Origin: Henricia sp. BOLD:AAB3569
Lineage: Eukaryota; Echinodermata; Asteroidea; Spinulosida; Echinasteridae
NCBI GenBank assembly: GCA_037783545.1
Contig: JBBELK010000462.1
Span: 248,001 to 312,000, forward strand
Length of the DNA: 64,000 nt
Reading direction: 5' to 3'
Shown here: positions 23,355-36,300 of the stretch, piece after piece
Numbering within the stretch: the first letter of the stretch is position 1
Layout of the letters: the number at the start of each line of letters is the position of its first letter
Program-made: the position numbers and the translations under genes
The notes under the pieces: model-generated
What the model was told of the DNA's origin: nothing
What the model saw: only the letters and a program-made list of their open reading frames with translations
The model's database searches: none

Positions 23355-23930
23355 GGGTCATTCCATGAAGTTGAGGAACACGGTTTCCGTGTTACATCCA
23401 CAACCATTTTGTTTTGCCCTTGTTAACCACATAAATCAATGCTATTCAGAAATTCAAAACATTCATTACTTGTAACAAAATCCTCATGGATTTAAATTTA
23501 GATGTCAACTAAATAGAATTTTGTTCAAATGTAGGTGTGACATTTGGTACTTTTTAGCAGATTTTCTTGAATCACACAGAAATATAATATAGAATCCTCC
23601 AAATTTAAATTAAAAAGGATTGTTTAGTTTGAGAACTGTGTGTTTATTTTAAATTCAACATGAAAACATTTGTAGTTAGAGTGAAAGCAGGTGAATTGTA
23701 ATGGTTTCAAAGTTACATCCACAACCACCACTTTGTTAAATAGTTCAAAATGGCAGCACTTTGTCAACACTGAAGACTCCCAAATTACCCCCTAAATTAC
23801 CCCCAAACAGTGTAAGCCACCACATCATGCAACATCGTTATATAAATGTTGATTCATTGCTCTCTTATTGACCATTTTTGTGGAAATGAAGAAGTGTCAC
23901 ACTTTGTTCCTCAACTTCATGGAATGACCC
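23355..23930. mobile_element. MITE with perfect 25-bp ends, GGGTCATTCCATG family, 576 bp
   Basis: The left end GGGTCATTCCATGAAGTTG and the right end CAACTTCATGGAATGACCC form a perfect 25-bp inverted repeat. Flanking ACAT on both sides may be a short target duplication. The word GTTACATCCACAACCA occurs twice inside (about 23391 and 23712). The terminus resembles elements at 17684 and 33768. Confidence 0.88.
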
Positions 23931-24271
23931 ACATGTACATGTAGTTCACAAAAGGCTTTATGGCATAACGTTCGCCCAGCCTTGGTATACTCCGCTCAGG
24001 TCGCCAAATTGTCCCACATTTTACAGAACAATAAAACCTCAAAGTCTTAAAGGCCTTAAAGTCCCTGCTTGATTCTGTGGGTTCCCCCTATACTTGTGTA
24101 GGAGTTTTCGTCCCACCTCTAAAACTGAGCATTTCTTCACTGTCTTCTCTTCACAGGTTTCTTCGCATCTAAACCTCCCCATTGTCAAGAAGAGCCAACA
24201 GGTTTCACAGATAAAACATTAAGTGGCACTTTATAAACGTGGAACTTCTGGGAATACGCTGGCATACTTGA
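23931..24271 (-). other. Downstream flank / probable 3' UTR of M-Ras
   Basis: This lies immediately 3' of the M-Ras stop codon on the minus strand. No AATAAA is visible on the coding strand in these 341 bp (only a TATAAA variant near 24231). The next AATAAA is inside the MITE at about 23643. The transcript end is therefore undetermined. Confidence 0.4.
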
Positions 24272-24356
24272 TCACAAAATAGAGCATTTCCGTTGCTTTG
24301 CACCGAGTTTACTTCTTCTGCTACGACGTTTGGCAGCTTGATCGACCGGTTGCCTC
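24272..24356 (-). CDS. MRAS: M-Ras exon 5 (basic tail and CAAX)
   Basis: The acceptor TTTTCGTCGCAG follows a pyrimidine-rich tract. The exon completes Arg179, continues [18 protein letters not shown] and ends KCSIL with TGA at 24272-24274. The hypervariable tail supplies the membrane-targeting signal. Confidence 0.95.
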
Positions 24357-27300
24357 CTGCGACGAAAAGAGAAAAATATTACAGGGTTTTCCACTAGCTG
24401 TTTTGTCCGTGGGCAACGCCCGGACAAAATCAGAGGTACCGTAAGCCCAAGGACAAATTTGCCACCCGGACAAAAAACTCGGCTGCTCATAAAAAAATTA
24501 ATGTGTTTTCCCCTCTAAAAACGCTTCGGGAGTATGGCCGAGTCATTCCAAAATTTGGTGTAAGGTAAGTAGTTTTTATGAGCCAATTGGCTCATTACAG
24601 CCGGTACGCATCCCCGGTTTCCGTGGCATGGAGTGACTATAGGACCAATTCTACATAGGACCAATTCTCCTGGATGGGATGCCAGTCCATCGCCGGTCTA
24701 CCCCCAGCGACTAGTTGGGTTTCCTCAACCGTATTTGCTGGTCCCCATTTATACACCTTGGTGAGAGAACGTGGAGTGAAGTGTCTTGTCCAAGGACACA
24801 ACGCGGTGCAATGGCCAGGTTTCGAACCATGGACCTCTCGACCGAAAGTCCGACACGCTATCCACTAGACCACCACGTCTCCTATTAGGTGTAAAGTCAT
24901 CAAAACATGATTCACTGGCCACTGGTGTCATTATCATGCACTTGCCACGCATATCTATCGCACCCAATCCTCAGCTGATAACAGCAGTGACAGTTGCATG
25001 CATCTGTTTTGAAAAGCACCCTCACATGACGAACAAGGGGTTGGTCAGTGTTCTCTGCGTGAGGGCGCTCAGCCCGGAAAAATTGGAGAGCACTGAAAAG
25101 GTTGAAAAATGACTTGTCCATCTCAAGTTCCATTTTTGTGTGTTTTACATTTGACTCAAGGGGCATCAATAGATTCTTTGCTAGGCAGACATTTTAGGTT
25201 GGTCCAATGTGTAATGCATTTAAAAGATCCCAGAGCATTCTTTTGTGAATAGTAAAGGGATAACCCGGTATCTCTGGCTGTTGGCTGCCAAGGGCGCCAC
25301 CTACCTACATGTACCGGTATGCATTTCGATGTCTACATGTAGGTGGAACACACCTTTTCAGCCTACAGGCTGTGATTTAAAGTTATGTAAACCATTCAAG
25401 AGATTCAAAATCGCAACTTCATCTTTTTGAGGAGTCGATTCAAATCGATTCCCGTTTAACTACATGTACATGCAGCTTTGAAATATGAGAACAACCTTAC
25501 AAATCTAAAAAAGTACCTGATAATATTGAAGTGTTAATGCGTACAGATGAACCTGTGATAACCCTGACTATAAACCCATTGCACCGGCGGCCATGATGGG
25601 GGCAGGGTTTCTTATTGAAATGATGCGAGTCATGCATAACACACTGACAATGTGATTGCCCCCTAAGGCACAAGGTCAAAATACAAATGGTCTGTATACC
25701 GGTAAACGGTTCGAGTTAATCCCTCTTGGAACCATTTGTCTGTGGGCAGAAAACCGTTTGTTCAGCGAACACGGGTGGGTTGAACACTGCAAATTATCTA
25801 CCGTTTGGCCAGACCAGCTGAACCGTTTGCTTGCTCACTCAAAACCGTGCAACGGTGTATCGTTTATGTACCGTTTCCCGGTATACAGACCGTTTCTATT
25901 TTGACCTCGCGCCTAATGCAAATGAACTAAAATGTCATAACAAAGTGCCATGCTTTACCTGATAACTCTAACCACCTCGTGGAATGCCCTGTCGATATTC
26001 TGTGGTGGGTCCTTGGCGCTCGTCTCAAGGTAAGAAATTTTCTGCAGCAAAACAAACGAAAATGTCAATCAAAGAACCAATTTTAAAATCACAGACGCAC
26101 CTCGTCAGCTTAAGGACTTTTTCCACGACACTTTGACCCTAAGATTACCAGGGTAACAAGTATTTAACCCCAAGATACTCTGGGTTAAGGGCTCATTTCC
26201 CATGAGAAATCTCAGGGTTACAAATTACCCGGGTTAACTGGCCAAAAATGACACTTAAACCAGTTATTTAAACTTTTAGCCCTGGTTGGGAGGTGGGTTA
26301 ACCCACCAACCTCGGGGTTAACGGCAGTCTTGTGATGATTCTCGGGGTTAACGGCAGCGATGAGACGATTCTCCGGGTGAATGTTTGCCGTGGGAAATGA
26401 CGACACTGGCCGATCTACATGTAGGTTAGCCTGTCCTGAGGAGAAAAGCGGGTTAAAAGCTTCTGCACGCACTTGGCTTGCAGTTCGAAACTGATGTTTT
26501 TGCAGCAAGACCACCGCAAGCAATAAATGTGCTCGGACCGCACAAAAGCTCCAGAATATTACAAGAGCTTCATCTCCAGCGATGTTTCCACGTCGACAGC
26601 AATATTGTTTATGCTGCATGATCGAGCGATTGATCGATTGATCGATCAATTTTCCACACGCATATTTTTTTACCACAACCAGAATCATGTTTCCGACGTT
26701 ATTTAGGGATTAAAAGTAGGTTTAGCCAGTCTTAAACATGTTTAAAACCGGCTAGGCGTGGGCCATTATCAACGCCAAGGACCCTAGCCGGTTTTAAACA
26801 GATTGTTTAAGACTGGCCAAACCTACTTTTAATCCCATTCATAAATACCTTTTTGTGTAAATCGGTAAAAACTCACCAAAATTAGCTTGTCGTTTTGCCA
26901 TGTTTTGCATGAATTCACTTTCTACCGCGTTTGTATAAACTGCTACTGTAGCTGTGCGTTGAGTTGTTTTTGTTTGATCGTGCGCATTACGCGTAATGCA
27001 AGCGTGTTGTAAGCATGTTCCATGGGCGCGGGCTAACCGTGAGCCAGGCTCAAAAGTGTTTAAGACTGACTGTGGATTTATCACTTGTTTAAAACTGCCC
27101 ACGTGATGTGCTTTCAGCCAATAGGGATGCATAAACTGTCTAAGGTATTTATGAATGCGGGTTAAATTGCTGGTCACTTTTTATCAGATTTGGGTTTTGA
27201 TGACTGAACCTGACCTTTGGAACAGTACTTCCAAAATATGGTTCTGGTTATGAAGCCAAGCCACCCGATTGGTGTACCCGGGCAGGTGTGCGTGGGAAAA

Positions 27301-30300
27301 GGCTCACTTTGTACCCGTGTAAGGCTCAAGTGTCATCCATTCCTCCCTTACTAACATAAATGCCCCAAACTCCATACATGAGTAACTTGAATAATGAACT
27401 ACTCACGAGTAATGCGAGTAATCATACTCATTATCAACTCACCCCCAGCTCAGCTGCTAGTGCCTTCCCTTCTTCCTCCAAAACTTTCCGCTGGTGAACC
27501 AGGTCCACTTTATTTGCCACGAGAATCATGGGATACGAATCCCTATACAAAGATGGAAAACGGATATTAACAAATACAGAGTACAAGTACAGAGTTACAT
27601 TTTCTTAACATTTTGGGCAAAAGTTATCTCCTGAGAACAGTACAAAGGAATTTCTTTAAGTTTGAGATAAACTGAAGACATCTGAAAGGAATTATTGACT
27701 TATTATTCAAATAGGCCCATTAGCGTGGAAAGACCCACATACATGTGCATATACATGTCTATACATGTACATGTACTGTACATGTTTGGTACCCTGCCAC
27801 CATGCTTTAAATTTTATAGTTGGAGAACACTGCCAAACATCCATGAAATTATGCCTGCCTGTGGCACACAAAGTCCTAATATGTGAAAATTATCAGAGGC
27901 TGAATAGTCTTGCAGAAATCAAGTTTTTTTGCTTCGGAATTGCTAAACTGTACTGCAATTTCTAGATTCAGCAGGCTATCGCTGAGAATCAAATCTACAT
28001 GTACATGAACGAAAATCAAATCTTGTTAATCGATTCCTCAAAAATCTGAAATCGCGATTCCGATTGTCAAAGTGGAATCGATTGTACTCGATTCCAGCAT
28101 GGAATCGCCCTAGCCTACTGTAGTTCATACATGTACCTGTCTTTAACTCGAAGAATCTGTGTGTAGAAAGACTTGGTGTTCTCGAAGCTGGCCTTGTCAA
28201 TGACGGAATACACGATGAGAAATCCATCGCCTTTCCTCATGTACTGCTCTCGCATTGCACTGAACTCCTCTTGCCCCGCTGTGTCAAGTACTATTAAAGA
28301 CAGATTACATGATTGGAAAACCTTTAACAACAGGAACAGCAGCATTCCATAACTAATGAATAATGTTGATAAACTTGTTATTTAAGTAAAATGTTGTATT
28401 AACAGTGCTCAATACAGGAGCTTAACAGATTTTTCCAGAACATGGATTTCGTTCTGTCATATACCGGTATGTCTGTACCTCCCCAAGATACTATCCTTGA
28501 GAAGAAAACAGGAAATTTGCAATCTCCAGAACAATTGGGACATGCAAAATGTTTGGTACGGTACATGTACACAATGTACGTACCGTATGTATTAATTTAA
28601 TCACTGCACTGGTATGTACTGTACAATGTAACCGGATAAATTGGTTCACAAAACGACGGTGGTTTTTTGATGATATCCTTGATTTAATGATCGAGAGTGC
28701 GAAATTTCAGAATGGTACGGTACATGTACATGTACAGTAATGAGACAAATATGACAAATGACAGGCCTACCGGTACATGTACATGTATGGTGTCAAAATC
28801 TTAACACCCATGGGAAAAATTCGGGGTTAGGGGGGAGGGGGGGATCAAAGCTGTGATCTTGACACGCTCCTTTAATCAGGCCTTGTAAATTGGAAGAATA
28901 CTGTACCTTTACATTGTACATGTACATGTACAATGTACCGGTACCGTAGTCTGTTGATTCAAAACTTGACGAGAACAAATCAGTAAATTAATTACGATCT
29001 CTTAAATTTATGCATGTGTGACATTTTGAAATTTTATTGAAATGTTGATTAAATTTCGCTCATAATGTTATTTTAACTTACAAAGTACATGTTCTACATG
29101 TACCGGTACATTGTACTGTACACCGGTACATGTACGTGTATACCGGTAGTGGGTAAATCGATCTAGAAACATGAGAAACAAACTGGTCAAAAAGACTTGA
29201 AATGTAAGAATTGAAAAATGCCTTGGTGTGCTCCATTTACATACATGTATCGGTATGTCATCAGGAAATTTTCGTGATTATTATCAAAAGTTATTTTCAA
29301 AACTACATGTATTAATGTACTAAGATACATGTAAGTCTGTTTTCTAGAGAGAGTTTTTCACCAGGATCATAACTCTGTGCAATGCCAGTTATCTTCTCTC
29401 AAAACAAAAGAAATACATGTATCTTAAGACAGATCTAAGGAGATACATGTGCAACCAATACATGTGTACATGTACCGTAGTTATGTACCTTTCTGAAAAC
29501 CGTGTAAAAATTTCATATTTAACGTATGTAACATACCGGTAGGACACATACTTTGTGACTTTTTTGGTGTCCTTGTTACATACGGTATGGTACATGTATA
29601 TTGGAAATTTGCACACAGGGGTTTCAGGAAGGTACATTTTTACATGTACATGTACATGTAAAAATGTATGTTGTGGCACTATTCGTTGCAGTTCTTTAGT
29701 TGAAGTTATCTACCGGTAAGGTAGATCTATCTTAAGGTATTTATTTTGTTTTGAGAGAAGATAAATGACATTGTACAGAGATATAATCCTGGAGGAAAAG
29801 GTCTCTCTAGTATTGAAAACCGACACATTACATTGTATACATGTATGTACCTATACAGGTACTAACTAGTACATGTACTGGTACATGCATCTGTAAATTA
29901 TTTCACATGTGAATTTTTTGTAATACACGTACTGCACATGAATTTCTTTTCAAAAACATTTGGTAACTCGGAAAGGCCATTTTTACAAATGCTTTACAAT
30001 ACACTGGAAAAACCATGTGCTTTTTAGAAAATAATTCACATGTACACATGCATGTAAACAAGTCAAAACATTGGTTTTATTTTATTTTTAGTCGCATACA
30101 TGCACATGTACCGGGTACATGTACATTGTAAATCCCAGCATCACAAGTGCGTACTGTGGCATCACCATACAGCCATGACAGCTTGGCATCCGTGAGAAAT
30201 TCAATTAAAAATTAATTTAACAAAATAATTCAGCGTAATTCAATTGTGGTTCCTGGCAGCATCCGGAGTAGGGGGGTGGGGGAGATTTGGCCCAAGCTAA

Positions 30301-33300
30301 TTTTGGCATGGTCATGGCCTACATGTAGGCAAGGTGTTAATGCCCCTAAGGGACATTGGGGGCCAAGCAGAGGTTAATAACCCAATTAAAAACACCTGTG
30401 TGGGTGCCATTGAAGTTAGAATTACGATTCGTTCTTTCCGTTTCATCCAAATATGGTGTTGTACATGTACAGTACAAAAATAATTGTGATTTTTTTTTGT
30501 TAAGAAAGGGCTCGAGAAAGGTCTTACCGGTACATACACATTGTACGGAATTTGTACAGAGTACATCATGTACAAAAACTGTATTCAACAGTGCACACAT
30601 GACTGACTGTGGTATTTTAGGAAGGTGTCCTTTCTCACAATGGCAATTGCAACATGTTCAACTGAAAGTCGGTACCAGTAGATGAGCCTACCCGGTACTG
30701 TGGCAGAGGGCTTGTTTCCTATCTTTTTACAATTCGCACTTTGTATTTTATAACGAGCATACCGGTATGCATGTCCAGATCACATTTTTGACAGGCCCTC
30801 TCCCTCATTTTTGGGAGTACATGTACCATACCGTACATGTATTTTACAAAATTGTTAGATTAAAACAAAGTCCATTTTCTGGAAAATCTGAGCAAGCCCC
30901 TTTAATAGAAACTCCAATATTCATCAGCAAATTTACAATGTCATGTCACCGATATCTGCATGTAGACATGTACTTGTTACATGTACCGGTACATGTACAC
31001 TTGTTACCGTACATGTATGTGTATGACTTGTTCACAAAGAATGAAGGTAAACTAACCCGAGGAAATTTCAGCCTCACAGAAGCAGAAGTGCTTCAGAAAA
31101 TCTTTAAAATCCATGTACGGTATTTTAAAGAGAATGGTAAAAAACAAGTGTGCTCACACACATTTTAAATTTCTAACGGAAAGTATCATCTACCGGTAGA
31201 GGACAGAAATAAATTCATGTGGTGTTTGTTACCGGTACCATTGCTACATGTACATGTACATGTACCGTACTTTGAGTATGTTTTTTTTCTTGTCATGAAG
31301 TGAAATATTGGTCATTGTGAATTACAATGTACACGTATACATGTCTGTACTTGTACAATACTGTACATAATCCTTTAATAATAGTGTACGGTGTACCGGT
31401 ATGGACAATTTGCGCGGCTCACAAAACATTGCCGTGTTTTACGTGTACATGTATATGGGCTATTTCACAATAAGTGGTCATTTGAGTAAATTACAGTATA
31501 ACCCATCCTGGATAACTTTATCAGTGCAAATACATGTTATGAGTGATTTTATATGATGGGTAATATGAAGGACAAGCTACATAACTATTTTTACGTAATT
31601 CTACGAGTTATTCGATGTGAATTTCTCCATTTACATGCACTTTTAACACCATTTTGGAGTCTCATTTCAGTTTTACATTAGTTTTAAGTGGAATCATTTG
31701 TTTATGGTGCATTATCGTGGTGAATTTGGTGATCAATCATGGATATATAGTGTTCAACAATATTGTGAAACTTTGGTTGGTGTAATTTGGTAAAAAAATG
31801 CTAATTTTATGAACATTTCAAAATAAAGTGGATTTCCCGTTAAATGAAATATGTAATGTCCTCTCCAGGACAAGGTATTCATGACAGTGGAATAGTTTGG
31901 AAATATGTACTCACAAGTATGTTTGTATCATCTACAGGACACAATTGATGGAGTAAATATGACAATTTGATCGTGGGAGAGATTTGAGTATATATTATCA
32001 AGATCATATTCAGGGGTGTGGAAAATCCGTTAAAAATTTGTCCTCTCCAGGACAGCAGTTAATTGTAATTAACATGTCAACCATGATTGAAATATTTTAT
32101 GTTATGTTTGTAAAATTAACAGTACCATTCCTTCTAACAGGACATTGCATGGCATTACCATTTCAACATTTAGTCTGGCCATTATATTGTGGTATTCTGT
32201 GTTTAACAAAATGTCCTCTCCAGGACAATACATAGATTTGTGCACAGCCTACATGTTTCATTTAAAGAATGAGTAAATATGACTTCCCCTGTGAGAAAAT
32301 CATATGATCCCATGTTCACCATGTTGCTGCTCATATATACAGATAATAAAATTACACATTTTTGTGTGTAGTACATAACATAATAAAAATTTGCATGATA
32401 AAGCCCTCGAATTTGAAATATTCAGGTGCAAATATCGGACAGTTGGGACTTTTGTCTGGAATATTGTTCCTGTAATAATACAATACACTTATTGGCATAC
32501 AATTACTGCCCAATAATACAATAAAGGAAATGTATGGTACTTATAATACTACAGTAAGCTACCATGTACATGTTGTTCTGGAGGGGACACTTTATTTAAC
32601 ACTATTTGGGGCATGGTGTTGAGGTAGCAGCATGATAGAAAAATCATCAAATATAAACATCTGTCAGTTGATTGTAGCAATCTCCACTGTATGAGGATAT
32701 GAATATCTGTCTCTTGGCTACATAGGCAGATGGGTTGATCAATTGTCCAGACCTGGGTCAAAAACTTATGATGCTACCAGAAAGTAGTCAGTGAGGAAAT
32801 TATTGCACTGGTTGGATAGATTTGAGAAGAGGATTAGTTGTTGATATCAGTATTGAAAAACAGACGAGTCATGTTTAAATTTTATATTTTAGATAACTAT
32901 CAAGTTGAGAAATGAAAACTGAGAAATGAGAACAAGAAATTACATCATTATTTACAGTGTATGTGAAGAATGTATTACAATATTTCAGAATGTTCAATGA
33001 AGGTATTTGTTTAGGTGCACTGCTTGTACAATGGACGTGAAAGTGATTTCTATATTGACAATTGCAATGATTGTCAAAAAATGTGCTTTTGATTACACAT
33101 TATCCCGTGAAATCACTAACAAATTGATATAATGTTAGAATTATTGCATTCTTCAAAGGCGCAATGAAGATAAAGTGAGTTTTCATTTATTTTTTTACTA
33201 TAAGTCAAAGTGGACATACCTGCTACATTTGTGTTCAGAATCATGCATTCAGACTAAAGAAGAATCAGTGCAGTCATATCTTATCAACAACACAAATGAA

Positions 33301-36300
33301 TATAAGATATGTGGACAAATGTTTTCCACGCTCATATTTACTTTTAAAGAACATTCGTTAAGTGTTTTAAAAAATGTCCTCTCCAAGCCATACATGTTAT
33401 TCCTCAGTCACTATGTAGAGAGTATACATCAAGTATGAAGCATTCAAATAGATCATTCAACCATATAAATTGTAATTTTATGACATGGGAGCAATTGCTT
33501 TATTTGGGAGGAGTAATTTACTTTAGAAGTTCATGCAAGGTTTAGTACAAAATTGGTATATTGTTGAACTACATTTCTATTTGCATTTTTAACATAACAG
33601 ACTGATATTGAACCAGTTGTTTTATTCATGCTGTATGTTTTTATGTGTTCATACAAGTGAGATACCTTGAATTGTTTAGGTGTTTGTTAATCAGACTTGA
33701 CATTTTTTTGAGGGGTAATACAATGATTTATTATTGTTTTAAAAAAATGTCCTCTCCAGAACACATTGGGGCAATTCCATGAAAAGGTGGAATTTTCTCC
33801 AAAAAATGAAATTGCTCCCAGAATTGAATTTTTATCTTTATATCATTCCAAACACGTGCAAGTGTCAGGGGAAAATTTTTTATTCTGTTTGGGTATTGTT
33901 TACTGTGAAAAAAAGCTGATTTTCCGATAGTGCACTTTGATGGGAAAAAATCATGTTTTTTTCTGATTTTACCAATTGGCCCTATTTTTAGAGTCAAGAT
34001 CAATCTTCTTAAAAAATATATATGTATTGTATAAGTATGGAGAATAGTCTTTCAGAAACAATAAGTAAAATTTCAATACAACTCAATGTACACTTGTGTC
34101 AATACTTGGTTTGAGGTACTCTTGGAGAGCGTAACCCGTGTTACTGAAATACACTTTTTTAAATATATTTAATAAATAACCTGGTTTTAGTTGCTGCAAC
34201 TTATAATTTTCCTCCATCTAGTAAGGGCGTATGTAAAAATAGTAACCATTCGGATAAATTCTTAACCACCACTTCACAATGAGCCTGCAAAAATTGTAAC
34301 ACGTGTTACTAGTAATGTGTGTTACCATTGAAACGCGTGTTACCATGCCCAGTACACTACATGTACATACTGTACAATGGTAATTATAGACTGTGAACAC
34401 AGCCTTTTCTTTTTCAAGTAAAAAGAGGGCAGTTTATCACTATTTATACCCACAATGCCTCAAAGGTTCATTATCGGCACATGTATTGTTTTAAGGTATA
34501 ATCCAGCTTCAGTGAAGGCTGAAAGTGAATCAATCTAATCTATTTCAATCTAACCTAAAAGAAGACAGGTAAGATTCTCATTTTTACATATTTCTTCCGT
34601 GTTTCAGTGATGCACCCAGCTGGAAAGAATGCATAGTTCCGAGTTTGCCTAGTTAGCCCCGCCCCCGTGGATATTGTTGCTATGGCTCACACGCTATCGT
34701 CAAAAATGGCGACACACTACGCACAAAGCAATGCGCAGATTCATTGGAGAAAACTCAAAGGCATTCATGTTTCAGGGTCGACAGTTATCTTAGAACACAC
34801 AGAGTAAAGGGCCAGTAATACAGGGATGTCATATCATGACATACGTGCTTTCGTACTATTGAACAACGAAACGACCGGCCTTGAAACCAAAAATTCACCC
34901 GGATCATCGCATACAACACTGTACAAATTGTATGGGGCCGGCAGAACATATCGCGTGCACGCGTGATCATGTTGTTGTGAGACATCGCACTTTGACCTAT
35001 GTCAGTGATATCTGCTAGCTCTGTTGTGATTGGTCGGCGGGTTCGGTTGATTGACAGGTCGGAACTATGCATTGGAAGTGGCCAAGTCCTACAGACGACA
35101 AGACATTTTATTTCAGGAATCAGATTATCAGGAAACTTGGAGAACCAGTGATAGTAAACAATCGCATGCACTACAAATTTTGAGGTCTGTAGAGCAACTA
35201 ACAAAATAAATAAATAAAAAGGTCTACTTACTGTTATGATCTTCAGATATGATGTGTAACTGATATTAGTTGATAATTTTGAGAATTTATAACTTTACGA
35301 TTGAAATAACGTATCAACAATATAGCCGGACAAAGTGAAACGCGTGTTACCGTAACGTGTGTTACTGACAATTTTGCAGTTTACTGAAAAAGTATATCTT
35401 TAATTATTGGTATTATTCCAGTATAATAAAGCTTAGCTGAGTACTTGAATACAGTAGAAACCAATTTGTTGTAGACTGGTTAGTTTTAGGACAAAGTTGA
35501 GATAAAGTTTGGTATTTTTTTGCCCTGTCCATCAGTGAAACGCGTGTTACTAATTTTCGCAGAGCTCTCTCCGCTACACAAGTTGATCTTTCATTTTTGT
35601 GTGAACATGGGGATCTAGCTTTGAGTTTTTGGTATTAAAATACAAAAGATGAACACTAAATTCAAATTAGTCTTGCAGCCAGAGAATGGAGAATAATGAA
35701 GGACGTGCTGAAACGTAACGCGTGTTACCGCGGAATTGCCCATTGGTGTATGCTCGCTTTTAAGTCCACAATTACACATTTTCATGTGAAATCAATTACA
35801 AACTGATATAATTATTATTGGTACCCAACAATATAATGAGTTCATGTTTGGACAATGCCATACTCCAAGAGCATGGTGAAGATGAGGTGAGATTTCCATG
35901 TTTTCTTTAAACTATAACTATAAGTTATTTTTGAACTATAAATGGATAAGCCTGTTACATTCGTTGTTAATGATGGAATGGAACAAAACATATTTTAGAC
36001 TTTAGAAGAGTGCACTCATATTTCATCAACAACACAAATGAATATAAGGTATGTGGAAAGACATTTTCCACTCTAGTGGTACTTTATAAGTACATCTGTT
36101 TATTGTTAAACAAAATGTCCTCTCCAGACAACCAATTACGCATCATTATTTCATTGGAAAAAAATTAACATGTTAATCATAATGCCACGCTCCGAGATTT
36201 TAGGAATTATTAGTATACATCCTGAAGTTTTTAGATCAACAGAGTTTTTGTGAATTGGACAAGTTTGAAATTTGACCCCCAGTGAGACTGAAAGTGTACA

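Noticed and set aside
34785..35204. 139-residue minus-strand open frame inside the nested element
   Set aside because: No recognisable transposase or other domain; composition and position do not support coding.
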